A stretch of 64,000 nucleotides of DNA from Sinonovacula constricta (GCA_007844125.1 CM017558.1:46820164-46884163); one strand, 5' to 3'; positions 12,301 to 24,814 are shown, counted from the stretch's first letter. Notes: generated by a model not told the origin, from the letters alone. Numbers and translations are program-made.

Positions 12301-12670
12301 ATTTGCATAATGAAAATCCAGTTTGCTGTCCTTTAAAAGGTCAGCCAGGTGTAAATGACTGCTTTACTATGCTTCACTTTGCTAGAAGCAAGCAGGCTTT
12401 CGGAGGATCATCGTCGGTTATCCCCCGTTACATTACTCCGCTATGCTGCGTTATGTACCCGTGGGACAATTGGCTAAGAAAATCTCGTAGTCATGAATAA
12501 TTAATGAGGCAGTTTCATTGGTGCCATAAGGAAACCACCACGGACAACTAGCCAATGAAATTACGTTTTATGACTAAGGTTCGGTTTACCGTTCAAAATG
12601 GCGACCTCCATGAGTAAACATGTGCGTTGGTTTCTACTTTTAGTAAGAAAATCCCAGTATGACGTCATTG
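12301..12670 (+). promoter_or_regulatory. Promoter-like patch (octamer, paired CCAAT, CRE)
   Basis: A consensus octamer ATTTGCAT lies at 12301-12308. CCAAT boxes in opposite orientations (ATTGG near 12517-12521 and CCAAT at 12552-12556) sit inside an imperfect inverted repeat with arms at about 12488-12521 and 12552-12576. AAAATGGCGAC, resembling a YY1-type start-site motif, is at 12596-12606, and a consensus CRE TGACGTCA is at 12660-12667. Each motif alone is weak; their clustering in a GC-richer patch is the reason for the call. The arrangement could serve one gene to the right or divergent genes, but no convincing gene is attached. Inference only. Confidence 0.3.
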
Positions 12671-12765
12671 AGATTGAAGATTATTTTATTGTAACATGCG
12701 ATTTTATTGGAAGAAGATTGGTCTCCCCTGCCTCATGCATATTCATGAAAACGAGATTTTGCTAG
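12598..12765 (+). CDS. Possible short ORF or first exon, unknown function
   Basis: An ATG inside AAAATGGCG opens a 55-codon frame (MATSMSKHVRWFLLLV...) ending at TAG 12763-12765. I do not recognise the protein. What favours it is its place directly downstream of the octamer/CCAAT cluster, a reasonable start context, and a potential splice donor GTAAGA at about 12644 that would leave a first exon of about 15 codons. What argues against it is the short length, the absence of any known domain and the lack of an identifiable downstream exon. The overlapping open frame 12696-13121 in another register, with a cysteine-rich start, is equally unproven. Confidence 0.15.
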   Translation: MATSMSKHVRWFLLLVRKSQYDVIEIEDYFIVTCDFIGRRLVSPASCIFMKTRFC

Positions 12766-14556
12766 TCAAATTTCCCACGGTATGTATGGAGTGTAACGGA
12801 AGAAAATACTGTGGTTGCCGACGATGTCGGAGTATCAATAGGATCCGAAGCGATCTTCTACACAGAAACAATATATCTGTATTTCTGTTTCCTAATATAA
12901 GCATAAAAAGTAATTTAGACTTCTTAAAAGAAATAATCAATCAACTGTTTTTTTCTCGAAGGTCTCCGATTGTCTTTTTCTTCCTAGATTTTCTTTGTGT
13001 GGCAGCGAAAAAGTATAGTAAATGTCGTCTTTTATTTTATTCGCGTTTAGACATTAATCTTCGACAGACTACGGAGATAGACGACCATTTGTCATATTAT
13101 ACAATGACGAAACTAAATTAATTGATAAGATATATTCTCATTTATCCCGCTAATGCGTCATTGATAGCACTTCCATTACAAAAATATGCGTATCAGTAAA
13201 TTACAAAAAGCTCTAATAATTCTGGTGCCGTTTTTTGTTATCAGCTTAAATCAGTTACATCTCTTTCGACAAGATATATTGTATGGTGCCACCATTAAGT
13301 TTTAACACAAAAACAACACCCAATCTTATTCATATGCAAGAAAACAAAGTACATGCAAATTAAATGCCTATGGCAAGTGTTACAAAAATGCTCTGTATTG
13401 TTTTTCCCTTTATTTTATATTTTTGCAATATACATATAAATAACATTGCAAAATTATTATATTGCTTAATGAGACTTGAAGCATTAAGACACATTCAATT
13501 AAAATGATAAATTCTTTAGTGGATGACCATTTTAGACGTATGGGAGATGAATGGTAACCCAAGTTAACAGTTGTGTCCGAGCAAGTTACATTTATAAAAA
13601 TGTAATGTAGCGAAACAATACAATTGGCCATGTTCTTCACATTTATCGGTCTAAAGTTTACCCGTTAGCTAACCTTCAAGAACCATAAACATGTGCATAT
13701 ACTTATCAACATTCGTTCACCTCGAAGAAGATGCTTGAGAAGCGTTTGCAGTTTTTTATATTTTGATCAAATAAGACCACTTAAAGTTAGAGAAGTGTTA
13801 ACACATTTTTATATTTTACAATGATTGTTTTCTTCTAGTATTCGATATTTGCAGAATATTCAACTCAACAATCAATACATAAGGATGATTTAATTTATTT
13901 ATCGTATATAAACATTTTAACAAAGTGAGGCGTGTTATACTATTTTTATTCCTTGGTGTTGAAATCACTTGTGCTATCAAGTACATGTAATTTCTCTTTG
14001 TTTGGTATCACACATGCCTTAGATTCTTATAAAGTGCGTGCTATCAACTAACGTGGATAGCACGTAGTGAGATTTTGTATCACAGACCAAATTAAAAAAT
14101 GGCAATAAAAACAGGACATTTGTAAAGAGCTGCCGGTCGCATGTTTACATAATCATCTTATTTATTACCTGACACATTACATGAAAAGTTGTTTTAAAAT
14201 GCACGGTAGATTTTTTTTTTCTTTTCGTTCTTGTTATTGCAGTCTTGTTATTATGCTTGACCTAGATAAATCCAACCTCATATCAGATTTACATAGTGGT
14301 ACATTGTTACCACACTAAGAATCATACTCATGTAATGTGTAATGAAGGGATTTCCAGACAACAGCCTTTAAACGTTTGCATCAATTACGTTTTAATGTAT
14401 GTATTTTATGCTTTCTTTTCACTTAATCTGTCTATCGTAAAGGCCAAATATGTTCCGTATACTTCAATAAATAATGCCACACTCCTGTCACCGTTTGAGT
14501 TTCTATATGTCACAGTTACCAATGCCGCCTCGAAAAGCATGTGATCGTAATTGTTG
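12766..14556. other. AT-rich stretch with one perfect hairpin
   Basis: Holds a 9-bp perfect stem, CGTGCTATC (14037-14045) with GATAGCACG (14056-14064), around a 10-nt loop. The open frames here (12696-13121, 13410-13640 on -, 14296-14544) have no recognisable features. Confidence 0.4.
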
Positions 14557-14743
14557 TAAAACCGGTTTAAGCATCCCAGTCTACTAACTGTTCCAAGACG
14601 GTAACTGCTGGATTTGCTCTTTTACTTTATTAACCAATGTCAGATTTGTTCTTACTTTTACATTTGGCTTGCATTTGAATACCTCTGTCCTGTGCCTTTT
14701 CAAGTCCTTTGTATGTTGCAATGCTCGTGGAACTTTGTCATAT
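14557..14743 (+). repeat. F1 dispersed repeat, copy 1
   Basis: A family seen repeatedly in this window. The plus orientation is defined by a core like CCGTTCCAAGGCGGTAACTG, followed by a T-rich middle and a tail like TGCAATGCTCATAGGACTT. Here the core reads CTGTTCCAAGACGGTAACTG (about 14587-14606) and the tail GCAATGCTCGTGGAACTTTG. I see no promoter boxes or coding frame, so the class (SINE, MITE or other) is open. Confidence 0.8.
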
Positions 14744-14966
14744 TTCCTTATTGTCTGCAAGGATATCAATGTCAATCTCATTTAGTTATACACGATTTCA
14801 CTGCTATAAAATTAAGGTATTTTTTTATAAATTTCTCAGACTATAACGTCAACATTAATCGACATGCAAAACGACATGGACATATTTAAAACTATGCGAA
14901 GACATAAACATGATCTGAACGGCAAATGCCCTCTGACGTAGATATTAAAACAATTTATGTTGAAGC

Positions 14967-17145
14967 CAAGTCTAATAGCAAGCAGCTTTAAATTGTTTAC
15001 CTAGCAGCTTCAAACTGTTTACCTAGCAGCTTCAAACTGTTTACCAGCTGTTTACCTAGCAGCTTCAAACGGTTTACCAGCAGCTTCAAACTGTTTACCT
15101 AGCGCGGCTTCAAACTGTTAAACAAGTAGCTTAAAACTGTTTACCTAGCGCAGCTTCAAATTGTTTATCAAGCGCAACTTCAAACTGTTTATCTAGCGCA
15201 GCTTCAAACTGTTAACCAAGTAGTTTCAAACTGTTTACCTAGGACAACTTCAAACTGTTTACCTAGCAGCTTATAACTGTTTACCTGGCAGCTTCAAACT
15301 GTTTACCTAGCAGCTTCAAACTGATAACTAGCAGCTTCAAACTGTCTACCTAGCGCAGCTTCAAACAGTTAACCAAGTAGCTTCAAATTGTTTACCAAGC
15401 GCAGCTTAAAACTGTTTACCAAACGCAACTTCAAACTGTTTATCTAGCGCAGCTTCAAACTGTTTATCTAGCGCAGCTTCAAACTGTTAACCAAGTAGCT
15501 TCAAACTGTTTTCCTAGGGCAACTTCAAACTGTTTACCTAGCAGCTTCAAACTGATAACTAGCAGCTTCAAACTGTCTACCTAGCGCAGCTTCAAACAGT
15601 TAACCAAGTAGCTTCAAATTGTTTACCAAGCGCAGCTTAAAACTGTTTACCAAACGCAACTTCAAACTGTTTATCTAGCGCAGCTTCAAACTGTTTATCT
15701 AGCGCAGCTTCAAACTGTTAACCAAGTAGCTTCAAACTGTTTTCCTAGGGCAACTTCAAACTGTTTACCTAGCAGCTTCAAACTGTTTGCCTAGCAGCTT
15801 TAAACTGTTTACCTAGCACAGCTTCAAACTGATAACCTAGCAGCTTCAAACTGTTTACCTAGCGCAGCTTTAAACAGTTAACAAAATAGATTCAAATTGT
15901 TTACCAAGCGCAACTTCAAACTGTTTATCTAGCGCAGCTTCAAACTGTTTACCTGCAGCTTCATACTTTTTACCAGCACCGTTTACCAACCGTTTTAAAC
16001 TGTTTACATAGCAGCTTCAAACTGTTTACCTAGCAGCTTCAAACTGTTTACCTAGCAGCTTCAAACTGTTTACCCAGCAGCTTCAAACTGTTTACCTAGC
16101 AGCTTCAAACTGTTAACCAGCTGTTTACCTAGCAGCTTCAAACTGTTTACCAGCAGCTTCAAACTGTTAACCTAGTAGCTTCAAACTGTTAACCTAGCGC
16201 GGCTTCAAACTGTTAACCAAGTAGCTTCAAACTGTTTACCTAGCGCAGCTTCAAATTGTTTACCAAGCGCAACTTCAAATTGTTTATCTAGCGCAGCTTC
16301 AAACTGTTAACCAAGTAGTTTCAAACTGTTTACCTAGGGCATCTTCAAACTGTTTACCTAGCAGCTTCAAACTGTTTACCTAGCAGCTTCAAACTGTTTA
16401 CCTAGCAGCTTCAAACTGATAACTAGCAGCTTCAAACTGTCTACCTAGCGCAGCTTCAAACAGTTAACCAAGTAGCTTCAAATTGTTTACCAAGCGCAGC
16501 TTAAAACTGTTTACCAAGCGCAACTTCAAACTGTTTATCTAGCTCAGCTTCAAACTGTTTATCTAGCGCAGCTTCAAACTGTTAACCAAGTAGCTTCAAA
16601 CTGTTTTCCTAGGGCAACTTCCAACTGTTTACCTAGCAGCTTCAAACTGTTTGCCTAGCAGCTTTAAACTGTTTACCTAGCACAGCTTCAAACTGATAAC
16701 CTAGCAGCTTCAAACTGTTTACCTAGCGCAGCTTTAAACAGTTAACAAAATAGATTCAAATTGTTTACCAAGCGCAACTTCAAACTGTTTATCTAGCGCA
16801 GCTTCAAACTGTTTACCTGCAGCTTCATACTTTTTACCAGCACCGTTTACCAACCGTTTTAAACTGTTTACATAGCAGCTTCAAACTGTTTACCTAGCAG
16901 CTTCAAACTGTTTACCTAGCAACTTCAAACTGCTTACCTAGCGCAGCTTCAAACTGTTTACCAGCAGCTTCAAACTGTTTATCTAGCGCAACTTCAAACT
17001 ATTAACAAAGTAACCTCAAACTGTTTACCTAGCGCAACTTCAAAAGGTTTACCTAGCAGCTTCGAACAGTTTACCTAGCGCAGCATCAAACCGTTTACCA
17101 GTAGCTTCGAACTGTTTATCTATAAGCTTCAAACTGGTAACCTAG
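14967..17145. repeat. 20-24-bp minisatellite with higher-order structure, about 2.2 kb
   Basis: Roughly 95 copies of a unit like AGCTTCAAACTGTTTACCTA plus GC or GCGC, giving 22- and 24-bp variants with shorter ones mixed in. Higher-order repeats are clear. The block around 15552-16025 recurs at 16416-16890 with a constant offset of 864 bp. The left part (15043 onward) recurs at 16116 onward with an offset near 1073 bp. A segment of about 230 bp is internally duplicated (15322 and 15552). The array therefore grew by amplifying whole ~1.1-kb blocks as well as single units. No long frame passes through it. Confidence 0.95.
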
Positions 17146-17302
17146 TGTTATGTACAGTAGTACACCAGCGTTTAAGGTTACGCTAAACAGGTTAAGGGGT
17201 TGTTCAGTTGTTCGCCGTTGTAGTATAAATGACGTATTTCGCATGACGTAGCATTCGCGTAAAAGCTAGAAAGAAAAGGATCATGCTAGAAAATTCATTT
17301 AT
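17146..17302 (+). mobile_element. Truncated 5' end of the same LTR family
   Basis: Starts with TGTTATGTACA exactly as the solo LTR at 4292 and follows it, with indels, through GATCATGCTAGAAA (17279-17292). Downstream of about 17302 the similarity to the solo LTR stops. A 14-bp internal duplication (ATGACGTA...GCATGACGTA, about 17229-17253) is present only in this copy. The LTR start coincides with the right border of the minisatellite. Confidence 0.8.
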
Positions 17303-20300
17303 ATTTGCGCGTTCCCTGCCCCTGCAGTTCATTTATGTCACAAAAGTTAAGGGGGTTGTTACGAAAAACCAACAATCGTGTAGTGATTAATACTGTCTGG
17401 CACCGATATTGGTGCCGGACGAATTTATTTAAATTTATCGTTATTTGAAAGAAAAAGCATGAAAAACGGTGTGACATATAGTTTGACAATAAAAAGTCCA
17501 CACCACAGTCCAACCGAACGAGCAAAATTAAAGGTAGGAGACTGATAAGGATGAATAAGTATTTGTTGTAGGTAAAACAATGAAATTTAAAATTCAATAA
17601 AGATAATAATGAGGTTAGTGACTAGAACACAAATGAAAAAGGTGAACAATATAATTTTTATTTTGGCAACATAAAATGACTAGTATGAAGTGCATTATGA
17701 GATCAAAGTTTTCGGTACTTGACATATTTAATGCAAAGCAATAACTTATTAAAATTATAATGAGCTGCCGAACTACTAATGGTGAAAATGGCATAGCACA
17801 AACTGTAGACAAATAAGCTTGAATGTGGAGAAAATAAGACGGTTGAGGCCCATATCATTATAAATGGGTTGGCATGGTTGGATAGTGTACACCCATGGTC
17901 AAGCTTAGACCCACACAGTCTAAACGTCTATTTTAAGGCTAATGATGATGGCGATGAACTAAAGCCCTGCTTGTCAATTGAAAAGCATTTAATAGGAAAA
18001 CTATGACTATATATATATATTATATCCTATATTGAAGCCATAAAAGGGCTTCTTACTAGAAAATAGAAGTGAATGCAAGAGAAAATTTTTAACAATTAAA
18101 TAACTTTTTTTTTCTGATAACCATCTAAGTATGTCAAAACTTACAGCTTGGATGTTATTCAGTTTGCAAAGTAAATATTGTGTATACATGTCGGCATTTT
18201 AATTCAGAAGCCTCTGTTTTGAAAGCGACTGAAACGTATAAAAGAATAAATGTAACAATGTTATAACACAAACCCCATCAAATAGAAGAAAATAAACAAA
18301 AATGGAGTGAACTTCTCTAATTTCCTTTGTTTCCTTGCGCTTTCAGAACGAGTCTGACAAGTGCGTTGTACAGAAGGATACACTGCACTAAATAAATATA
18401 CATATGCTTTATAACCAATCAGGTAACGGGATTTCCCGAAGTGTTCGCAATGGCCGGCCCAAGGATAGACAGGTTAGACAGTGTTAGGGCGGCGGTGGAT
18501 ATTTCGTTACACATAATGAATATTTTTAAAATGTAACGCTTTAATCACTGATATTTTAATATAAGTAAACTGATTTGGGAATATTATAAATAGTGTAAAT
18601 GTATGTGTACAATGCATGCACACTTAGTGCAGTAATGCTGACAATGACGCAGTAGACATCGTTTCTGCTTTCTGATTTTTATCTCTCACTACGTTGTCTA
18701 TAAATACTAAAGTTTTATTAGTTATCTTAGGTATCCTTCGTATTACATTTATTCACTTTGGGAAACGATGTTGTCACTCTCAAAATATGATAGCAGCTGC
18801 CTTTAATCGAAGACGCCAGCCATTAAATGTGACATTCTCATAAATGTTATAACGTTGAAGATGAAGTAGTATTTAATATGTATGTGAAGAAGACAATTCA
18901 GCACTCTCCTCCCCACATTTACTTGGTAAGCCTAATCTATTGAAGTCGCTTTAATAACATTGTTAAAGCCTCTAAGACAAGTTCCGTTCAGAATGGATGT
19001 AAATGTTTAACTAAAAGCATAAAACTACGCTAACCAGTCGGTTTTAAGGCAACAGCTTTCTAACCTAATATGATTATGTTTCGTATTTTAATGCGATTAA
19101 AAAACTTTAACAACATTTCACGTTACAATTAGAAAACTAAAATATAAAAATTCGGTGATTTTGAACAATAAATAAAAAGCTTTTCAAACAAAAGTATTAA
19201 TCACAGTTGTTTACAGATGCTTTAAAACGTATTACAAAATTTAAAATGTTACTTAATTTTATATCATGCGAAACAGAAAAGTAGGCTATCTAACATCTTA
19301 TAAGACTTCCACATAGATTTTTTATGATTGATCAATTGTATATAGTAAATCAGTAGTGCAGCGTCATGAATCATTTAGAACCTCAATATCTACCATCTGT
19401 AAATATACCAAAACCATTATAGGTTTAAAACATCAAAGTAGTCCGAATGATGGTGGCTCCCAGTACTCATCAGATAATATATCGACATCTGTCTAGATGT
19501 TTTATTTATGCATCATGTACTTCCAGATGATAAACCTGTTCCCGCAATTCAGCTATACGTAAAGCAGGAAAAAGTATTTAAAGTTATCAATCATTGTTTT
19601 CAGGAAACGTAAAATATCTAAAACCTAAGTCTGTCTGGCGACTTATTTGCTGGCATTATATGTATGATGTATTATTCAGGACATGTTCAACTGTCTTAAA
19701 GAGTTCCAATGAATCCATTGCAGTCTAAAACTAATAACAGAAATTTGATTCGGGGACAGTTTTTTATCTTTGCAGTTAACACGATATTCCTTCTTGATGG
19801 CCAACATCAAACATGCATGTATTGCAATGCAGATACGTGTTTAAGCGTAAATACTTCGTTAAATGGTCGCGCAAAGAAATTTTAAGTTCAAATAGTTGCC
19901 GAATATTGTCCATCTGTTGTTACTTCTACGATTGATTGAAATAATGTTAACATTTTTATTCTTCGTGTATTTCGTGCATTCGTCATCCGCATTATCCTTT
20001 TCCACCTTTAAAATATGGTGAAGTAAGTAAATATTTTGTACCTGAGTCATCCGGCGTAAATTGAAGCTATCATTTTGGGTAATAAAGAAATCATAATTAT
20101 GTAAGAGGATGATACAGATGGTTTATGTATCAAATACCTTGATGGTGTACATCTGTTACGTGTTAAAACATCCCTAAGATGTGCAGAAAATGTATATGTC
20201 TGACGGGTATTTGATGTCATTAAATTCAACTACATTAAGAAGTCAATGGTAAGTATAAACACATCATTTTTAAACACTGGTAATAAGATTATCAGTTGAA

Positions 20301-21006
20301 TGGAAAATTTAATTAAAATTTTGCCAACTAGACCAGGAACTGTTGCTTTTTCTTTTGGCATTGTTTCTTTTTGTCGTTGTCATGGTCACGATTTATCTCT
20401 GTTTTGTATGAGTTAATTATCTTAAATGTCAAAATTTGTTACAGTCGCATTAAACATCGTTTTCCCGAATAAATGGTGAACATGGAAAGGCATGAGGATG
20501 ATATTTAGGTATAATACTTTATTATACTTTATATTTATTACGTACTATTACAGTATCCCAGATTCAGACCTCTATGAGTTGTTCAGTATTTTGTGCTAAT
20601 TTGCACTTCTTATATATTTGAAGAGACCGTGATTATACCCTATTTGAGTTTCAACATACAATAAAAATGTGAACGAGTTAGACATTAAGAAGTTTGATCT
20701 TAACCTTTAAAGTAATGCTTACACGAGACATTACACAGAAAATCTACTGGTTACCACTATAGAGGGACAAGTCACAAAAACTATTCTGTGGTGATTGAAC
20801 CACCTACCTGAGTAGGTTCAATGAGCACCTACCTGGCGGTTCTTAAAATTTTTCCTCTGAGACAAGAAGCGTACATAGAAAACACCCCATCAAACTACGA
20901 CACCTAACTGTAATCCGCTTTATCGGAAGAGTATATAATGAAAGTCAATAACATAAAAGAAGATACAATTATTAATAAATAGTTCTCATTGCAATAACTT
21001 ACACAT
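17303..21006. other. AT-rich stretch with two small hairpins
   Basis: Holds GGCACC/GGTGCC (17399-17404 and 17411-17416), a near-perfect palindrome with a GATATT centre. It also holds a compact hairpin at 20795-20821 (TTGAA...TTCAA around CCTAC/GTAGG), followed by a second CACCTACCTG at 20826-20835. Open frames on the minus strand (17295-17597, 17615-17812, 19859-20229) show no recognisable protein. Confidence 0.4.
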
Positions 21007-21228
21007 GGGTCCCCGTGTTCGAGAGGCAGTGTCGATAACTTGTAACTCGTCTTATTGCCCATCCTCACATGAGTTCGAGTCCCGGTCGGCACGAATAACT
21101 TCATGTATGAAGATCTTCTAGCTGACCTGCGGTACGCCAGACTTATCCAGACATTTGTCTGGGATCTTCCTCCACCCAGTGTCAAAATAACCACATTTGT
21201 GTCGCTGCGGTGTTGTAAAAACAAATAA
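21007..21228 (+). mobile_element. tRNA-derived SINE, Meta-type 3' domain
   Basis: A pol III B-box-like GAGTTCGAGTCC lies at 21071-21082, preceded by a tRNA-like head. It is followed by a body with GAAGATCTTCTAGCTGACCT, GGATCTTCCTCCACCCAG and TTGTGTCGCTGCGGTGTTG, which matches my recollection of the Meta-type domain in bivalve SINEs. The minus-strand open frame over this region (20904-21305), containing PTGTRTHVR, is the familiar artefact of reading a SINE B box backwards and is not a gene. Confidence 0.75.
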
Positions 21229-22435
21229 CCGCGGTTACAACGTCTTTTTTCTAGGAAGTCAATAAAGTGTAACGACGTATTTAACATTACGCAATACAAT
21301 TCCATAACTCATTGCTGTCTTATTAAATAGATCAAACTAGAACCAACATGCCTTTTCAATACTCGCAAATGTTTGCAATGAACGAATTTATTTCCTTCTT
21401 TATCGGTAACTGTCCTGGCTAATGATGTTAAATCTAATTAATGTAGCGAATGCTGAGTGCATCTTCTGTAGTCTGGTTATAACTCTTGTCAAGGTGACAG
21501 TTAGTCGTTATCTACTCTGTTACTCCATTAGTGGCTTATTTAATAGAAACAGATTGCATCGATTGCCAATCCTTAGTATATAGCTGTGACTCGCAAACGT
21601 CAATGATATTTTAATTTTCGTGGCCCGTTAAAGTTGCATGCATCATCAAGCGACAATAAACAAAAGATGCACATTTTTGTGATAAAACCGGAGCTAAGTA
21701 GTCTGTACATGGTTCCTTAGAGTATTGGCCAATGCGCAAGTGTTTACAATTGACCACTATTGTTTTCAATTTGTAAATAAAACACCTTCTGTAAAATAAA
21801 TGAAATCCGGTTGCGGAGTCGTTGCAAAAGTCGTACTTATACAGATTTTGGCATCCGTATGGATTTTATTTAACAAATTAAGGGGCGCAGTTTTAAATAA
21901 TAACTTTTGCAGCTTATGAAGTAAGAAATGCACCTGGGTCAATTTATTTCGCGATACAATCTGCTTCAAACTACTATTAGGGCGACACGAGCGACACGAG
22001 AACTTTCTGTGGGCCACGTAATTCTAACAAAATACAATTTAATCCACATTAGCCTCGAACTCCTAAGCATCCTGATTTTACTAAAACAAACATACTATGG
22101 CTCTGGCTTCCTTGTTTAATACACGAGTGGTTTCCAATCTACCGACCAATCTCAGAGTTAATTAAAAATGACACTGCAATGCTGCTGGAATCGAATTCTG
22201 TTTGGAGTAACGAGTGCATCATCTTTATGAAGGTTTTAGCTCGTGTATATGTTACGATGGGTTGCTGTCTACTAGAAAATTGCATAAATCTGTTATCAGT
22301 AACGACAAATCAGAACTCAAATTACAAGGACCCGTTTGATTTACGAATTGAGGGGATATATTATATTTTATACTCTTATACGTTGGGAAACCCCACCTCG
22401 CCATGAAAATGCGAAATTAAAGAGATCCATAAACA
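21229..22435. other. AT-rich stretch, nothing recognised
   Basis: Short open frames at 21766-22017 (-), 21928-22119 and 22179-22406 (+) have no family resemblance. No repeat was recognised apart from a 9-bp doublet GCGACACGA near 21983. Confidence 0.4.
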
Positions 22436-22491
22436 TGTTTAATCAACCCAGTAGGTCCTTTTGCTGACCGTTATTGATGGTTACTGGTTGA
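22436..22491 (+). repeat. F1 dispersed repeat, fragment
   Basis: Contains CCCAGTAGGTCCTTTTGC followed by TGACCGTTATTGATGGTTAC, matching the 5' half of the F1 core with several changes. The 3' half is missing here. Confidence 0.6.
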
Positions 22492-22720
22492 CAGCCATTT
22501 TCCTGCAAATATATATAAAGATTACTAGAGTAAGGAAAGAAACCATCAAGAAATGTGTGTATTGTTCTATAAGAACAAATACTTCTCCCTTCACCTAAAT
22601 GTGGTAATTATTATTATTACGTCACTACTTGCCTTTTGATGATATCATACCTTAGTTCTAAGAATATGTGACTTGGACAGTTTTGTTTCAAAAAGACATG
22701 TTTTTATTTCTCTACTTGCA

Positions 22721-22997
22721 TTTGAAAAAACCTTCAGGAGGTGCGAGGTTAGATCTGTAATACTGGTTTAACAAACACACCCCACCCCCCACGCCCCCAC
22801 CCCTCCACCCTGGTCCTTTTGCAGAATTATCTTTCCCAGGCGGTAACTTTTTTATATTTTATATATATATTTTTTTTTTATATTATGTCTAGTCACAGTT
22901 TTTTCATAACGTTTACATTTGACTAGCATGAAAACACCTTTATCCTGTACCAATTCGGATTTTAATATATGCTGCAATACTATGGGACTGATTAATG
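22721..22997 (+). repeat. F1 dispersed repeat, copy carrying a C-rich insert
   Basis: The left end (CCTTCAGGAGGTGCGAGGTT), the core (CCCAGGCGGTAACT) and the tail (TGCTGCAATACTATGGGACT) follow the F1 layout seen at 48879-49120. Between left end and core sits a C-run tract at 22780-22810 that other copies lack. The minus strand there has G4, G5, G6 and G4 runs separated by 1-3 bases, a strong G-quadruplex pattern. Confidence 0.75.
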
Positions 22998-24701
22998 CTG
23001 AATAAAGTGTGTGCTATTTTAAGCTATGAACGAACCGTACATGACAGGTTATATATTCTGCACAAAGAGGTCTGTTTTAGCAACGGACTTCCATACAGTA
23101 ACTTTTTTACTGTGCTGATACTAAATAGACAACTTCTAAAAGCTTTTTTAGTAAGGAACAAATTAAAACTCGATTGGCTTTAATAAAAACTACATTTTCA
23201 GCGAATACTGACCAACTAGATTGAAAGAAAATAGTTACATCAAAAATAAAAATTAATTTGTGGTATTTGCATGCCTTGACAGACTTTGACTTTTCCGAAA
23301 CTGGGGCTCGCATTCCCAGTGTCTGCAAAATTACTCGCTTCGCCTTTGTAAAATAATCAGTGAACTTTCTCTTAGCTGCTTTTCAGGAGATTTAACGCAA
23401 TCAAGGACACAGTATATACCAGTTCGACCATCAGAGTAAATCTGATAATAAAAAGTGTTAAAATTGGGTTTAAATCTTAGAATAAAATGTCTGATTATTC
23501 GAAATTATATTGTTACTGCAACTTGAAACTTGTATAGTAAACAAAAATGTGTTGCTATAAACCATTTTCTGTCTGTTGTTCCATTGGGTATAGCAATAGG
23601 TTTAAGCACGCGAGCAAAAAGAGAGCATGGGAGAAAGCCGCTAGATGGAATGAAGTACTTGATTGTTTCATGTTTAGGTAGGCTGCAGAGGGTTTCCTGT
23701 TTATTCATGTTAAATAAGCTAACGAACATGATTGTATGGAGAAAAGAAAGAATGTTATCCAAGCATTAGTAATTTTGCATACAATGCTGCCAATTGTCAT
23801 TTGTCTACATATAACTAACCTCCATTAGAAAGAACCAATTTATATAAATGGCTGTTGTTTTGCTGCACAGAGAGAACTCAATGTATTTCCGTCGAAATAA
23901 AATAGAGATATTAACTGAGTTAACATCAGATTGGTAATTCACATGTTTATACATGAATTTATTGAATATATTAATGCGGGGTTAGTAACTAATTATCTAG
24001 TAAATAATAAATATTCTAACTTATTGGATAAGTTGTTTTATATAAACATTACAACAGAACAAAAACACAAAACACATTAATACTCCGTGATATTAGCAAT
24101 CAAAACTGTGTCATAAAAGTGAAAACTGTAAATAATAAACTTAAATAAAATAGCATTAAATTATATGTCAGCTTGACAAACTGGTACATTATTAAATTGC
24201 ACGATTCATAATAACATGTTCCAGAAAAAAAACTTTGCGTGATGGAAAGCAAATGATATTATTCACAGTTGAAATGAGTATTTTTATACTATTATGCCAT
24301 ACCTTAAAGGAGAATATTGTAGTAGCCTTGGTTAGAATATGTAAGCAACTTGAAGCATAACAAACATACTCAGTAAATTGTGTTGCATATTTTGTTATAC
24401 CCTAAGTTAACAGTATGAGATACTAGACGGGGGTAGAAACATCCAGGTAAAACGGCAAACCGGACAGATAATACTAAGACTAGATAGTTCATAATAGGGA
24501 ACTTGTAATTTGAAAATAACATTAATGAAAAGATATGTGTTTTCTATTTGAAATGTTTAAATCATTTAAAACAAAACATACAATGCACGCAGTTATCTTG
24601 TAGTGTAGATAAATGATTGGAAACTGTAAGGAAACCTAAACATCGCTTCAAGTTATTTTCATCATATAAACATTAAAGATGGCATTTGTTATGAAAGTCA
24701 C
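22998..24701. other. AT-rich non-coding stretch
   Basis: Only short open frames (22995-23183, 23107-23328, and an overlapping pair at 23505-23769 on both strands), none recognisable. Confidence 0.4.
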
Positions 24702-24790
<89 letters not shown>

Positions 24791-24814
24791 CGATGATGAT
24801 GATAATAATAATAA
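24702..24814. repeat. Compound AAT/ATG microsatellite
   Basis: About 14 AAT units (24702-24742), then about 20 ATG units with one CG interruption (24743-24801), then a few AAT units. The apparent polyisoleucine-polymethionine frame at 24679-24873 is a by-product. Confidence 0.97.

Noticed and set aside
12696..13121. 141-codon plus frame with Cys-rich start
   Set aside because: No recognisable domain, AT-driven Phe/Leu/Ile/Lys composition in its second half, and no conserved homolog known to me; kept only as a remark under the neighbouring candidate.
17399..17416. Retroelement primer-binding site near TGGTGCC
   Set aside because: Not adjacent to an LTR end, and better explained as a short palindrome.
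21071..21082. Intact tRNA gene at the B box
   Set aside because: No complete cloverleaf could be drawn, and a SINE body follows directly.
20904..21305. 133-codon minus-strand frame
   Set aside because: It is the antisense of the SINE at 21007-21228 and contains the typical backward B-box peptide; no protein family.
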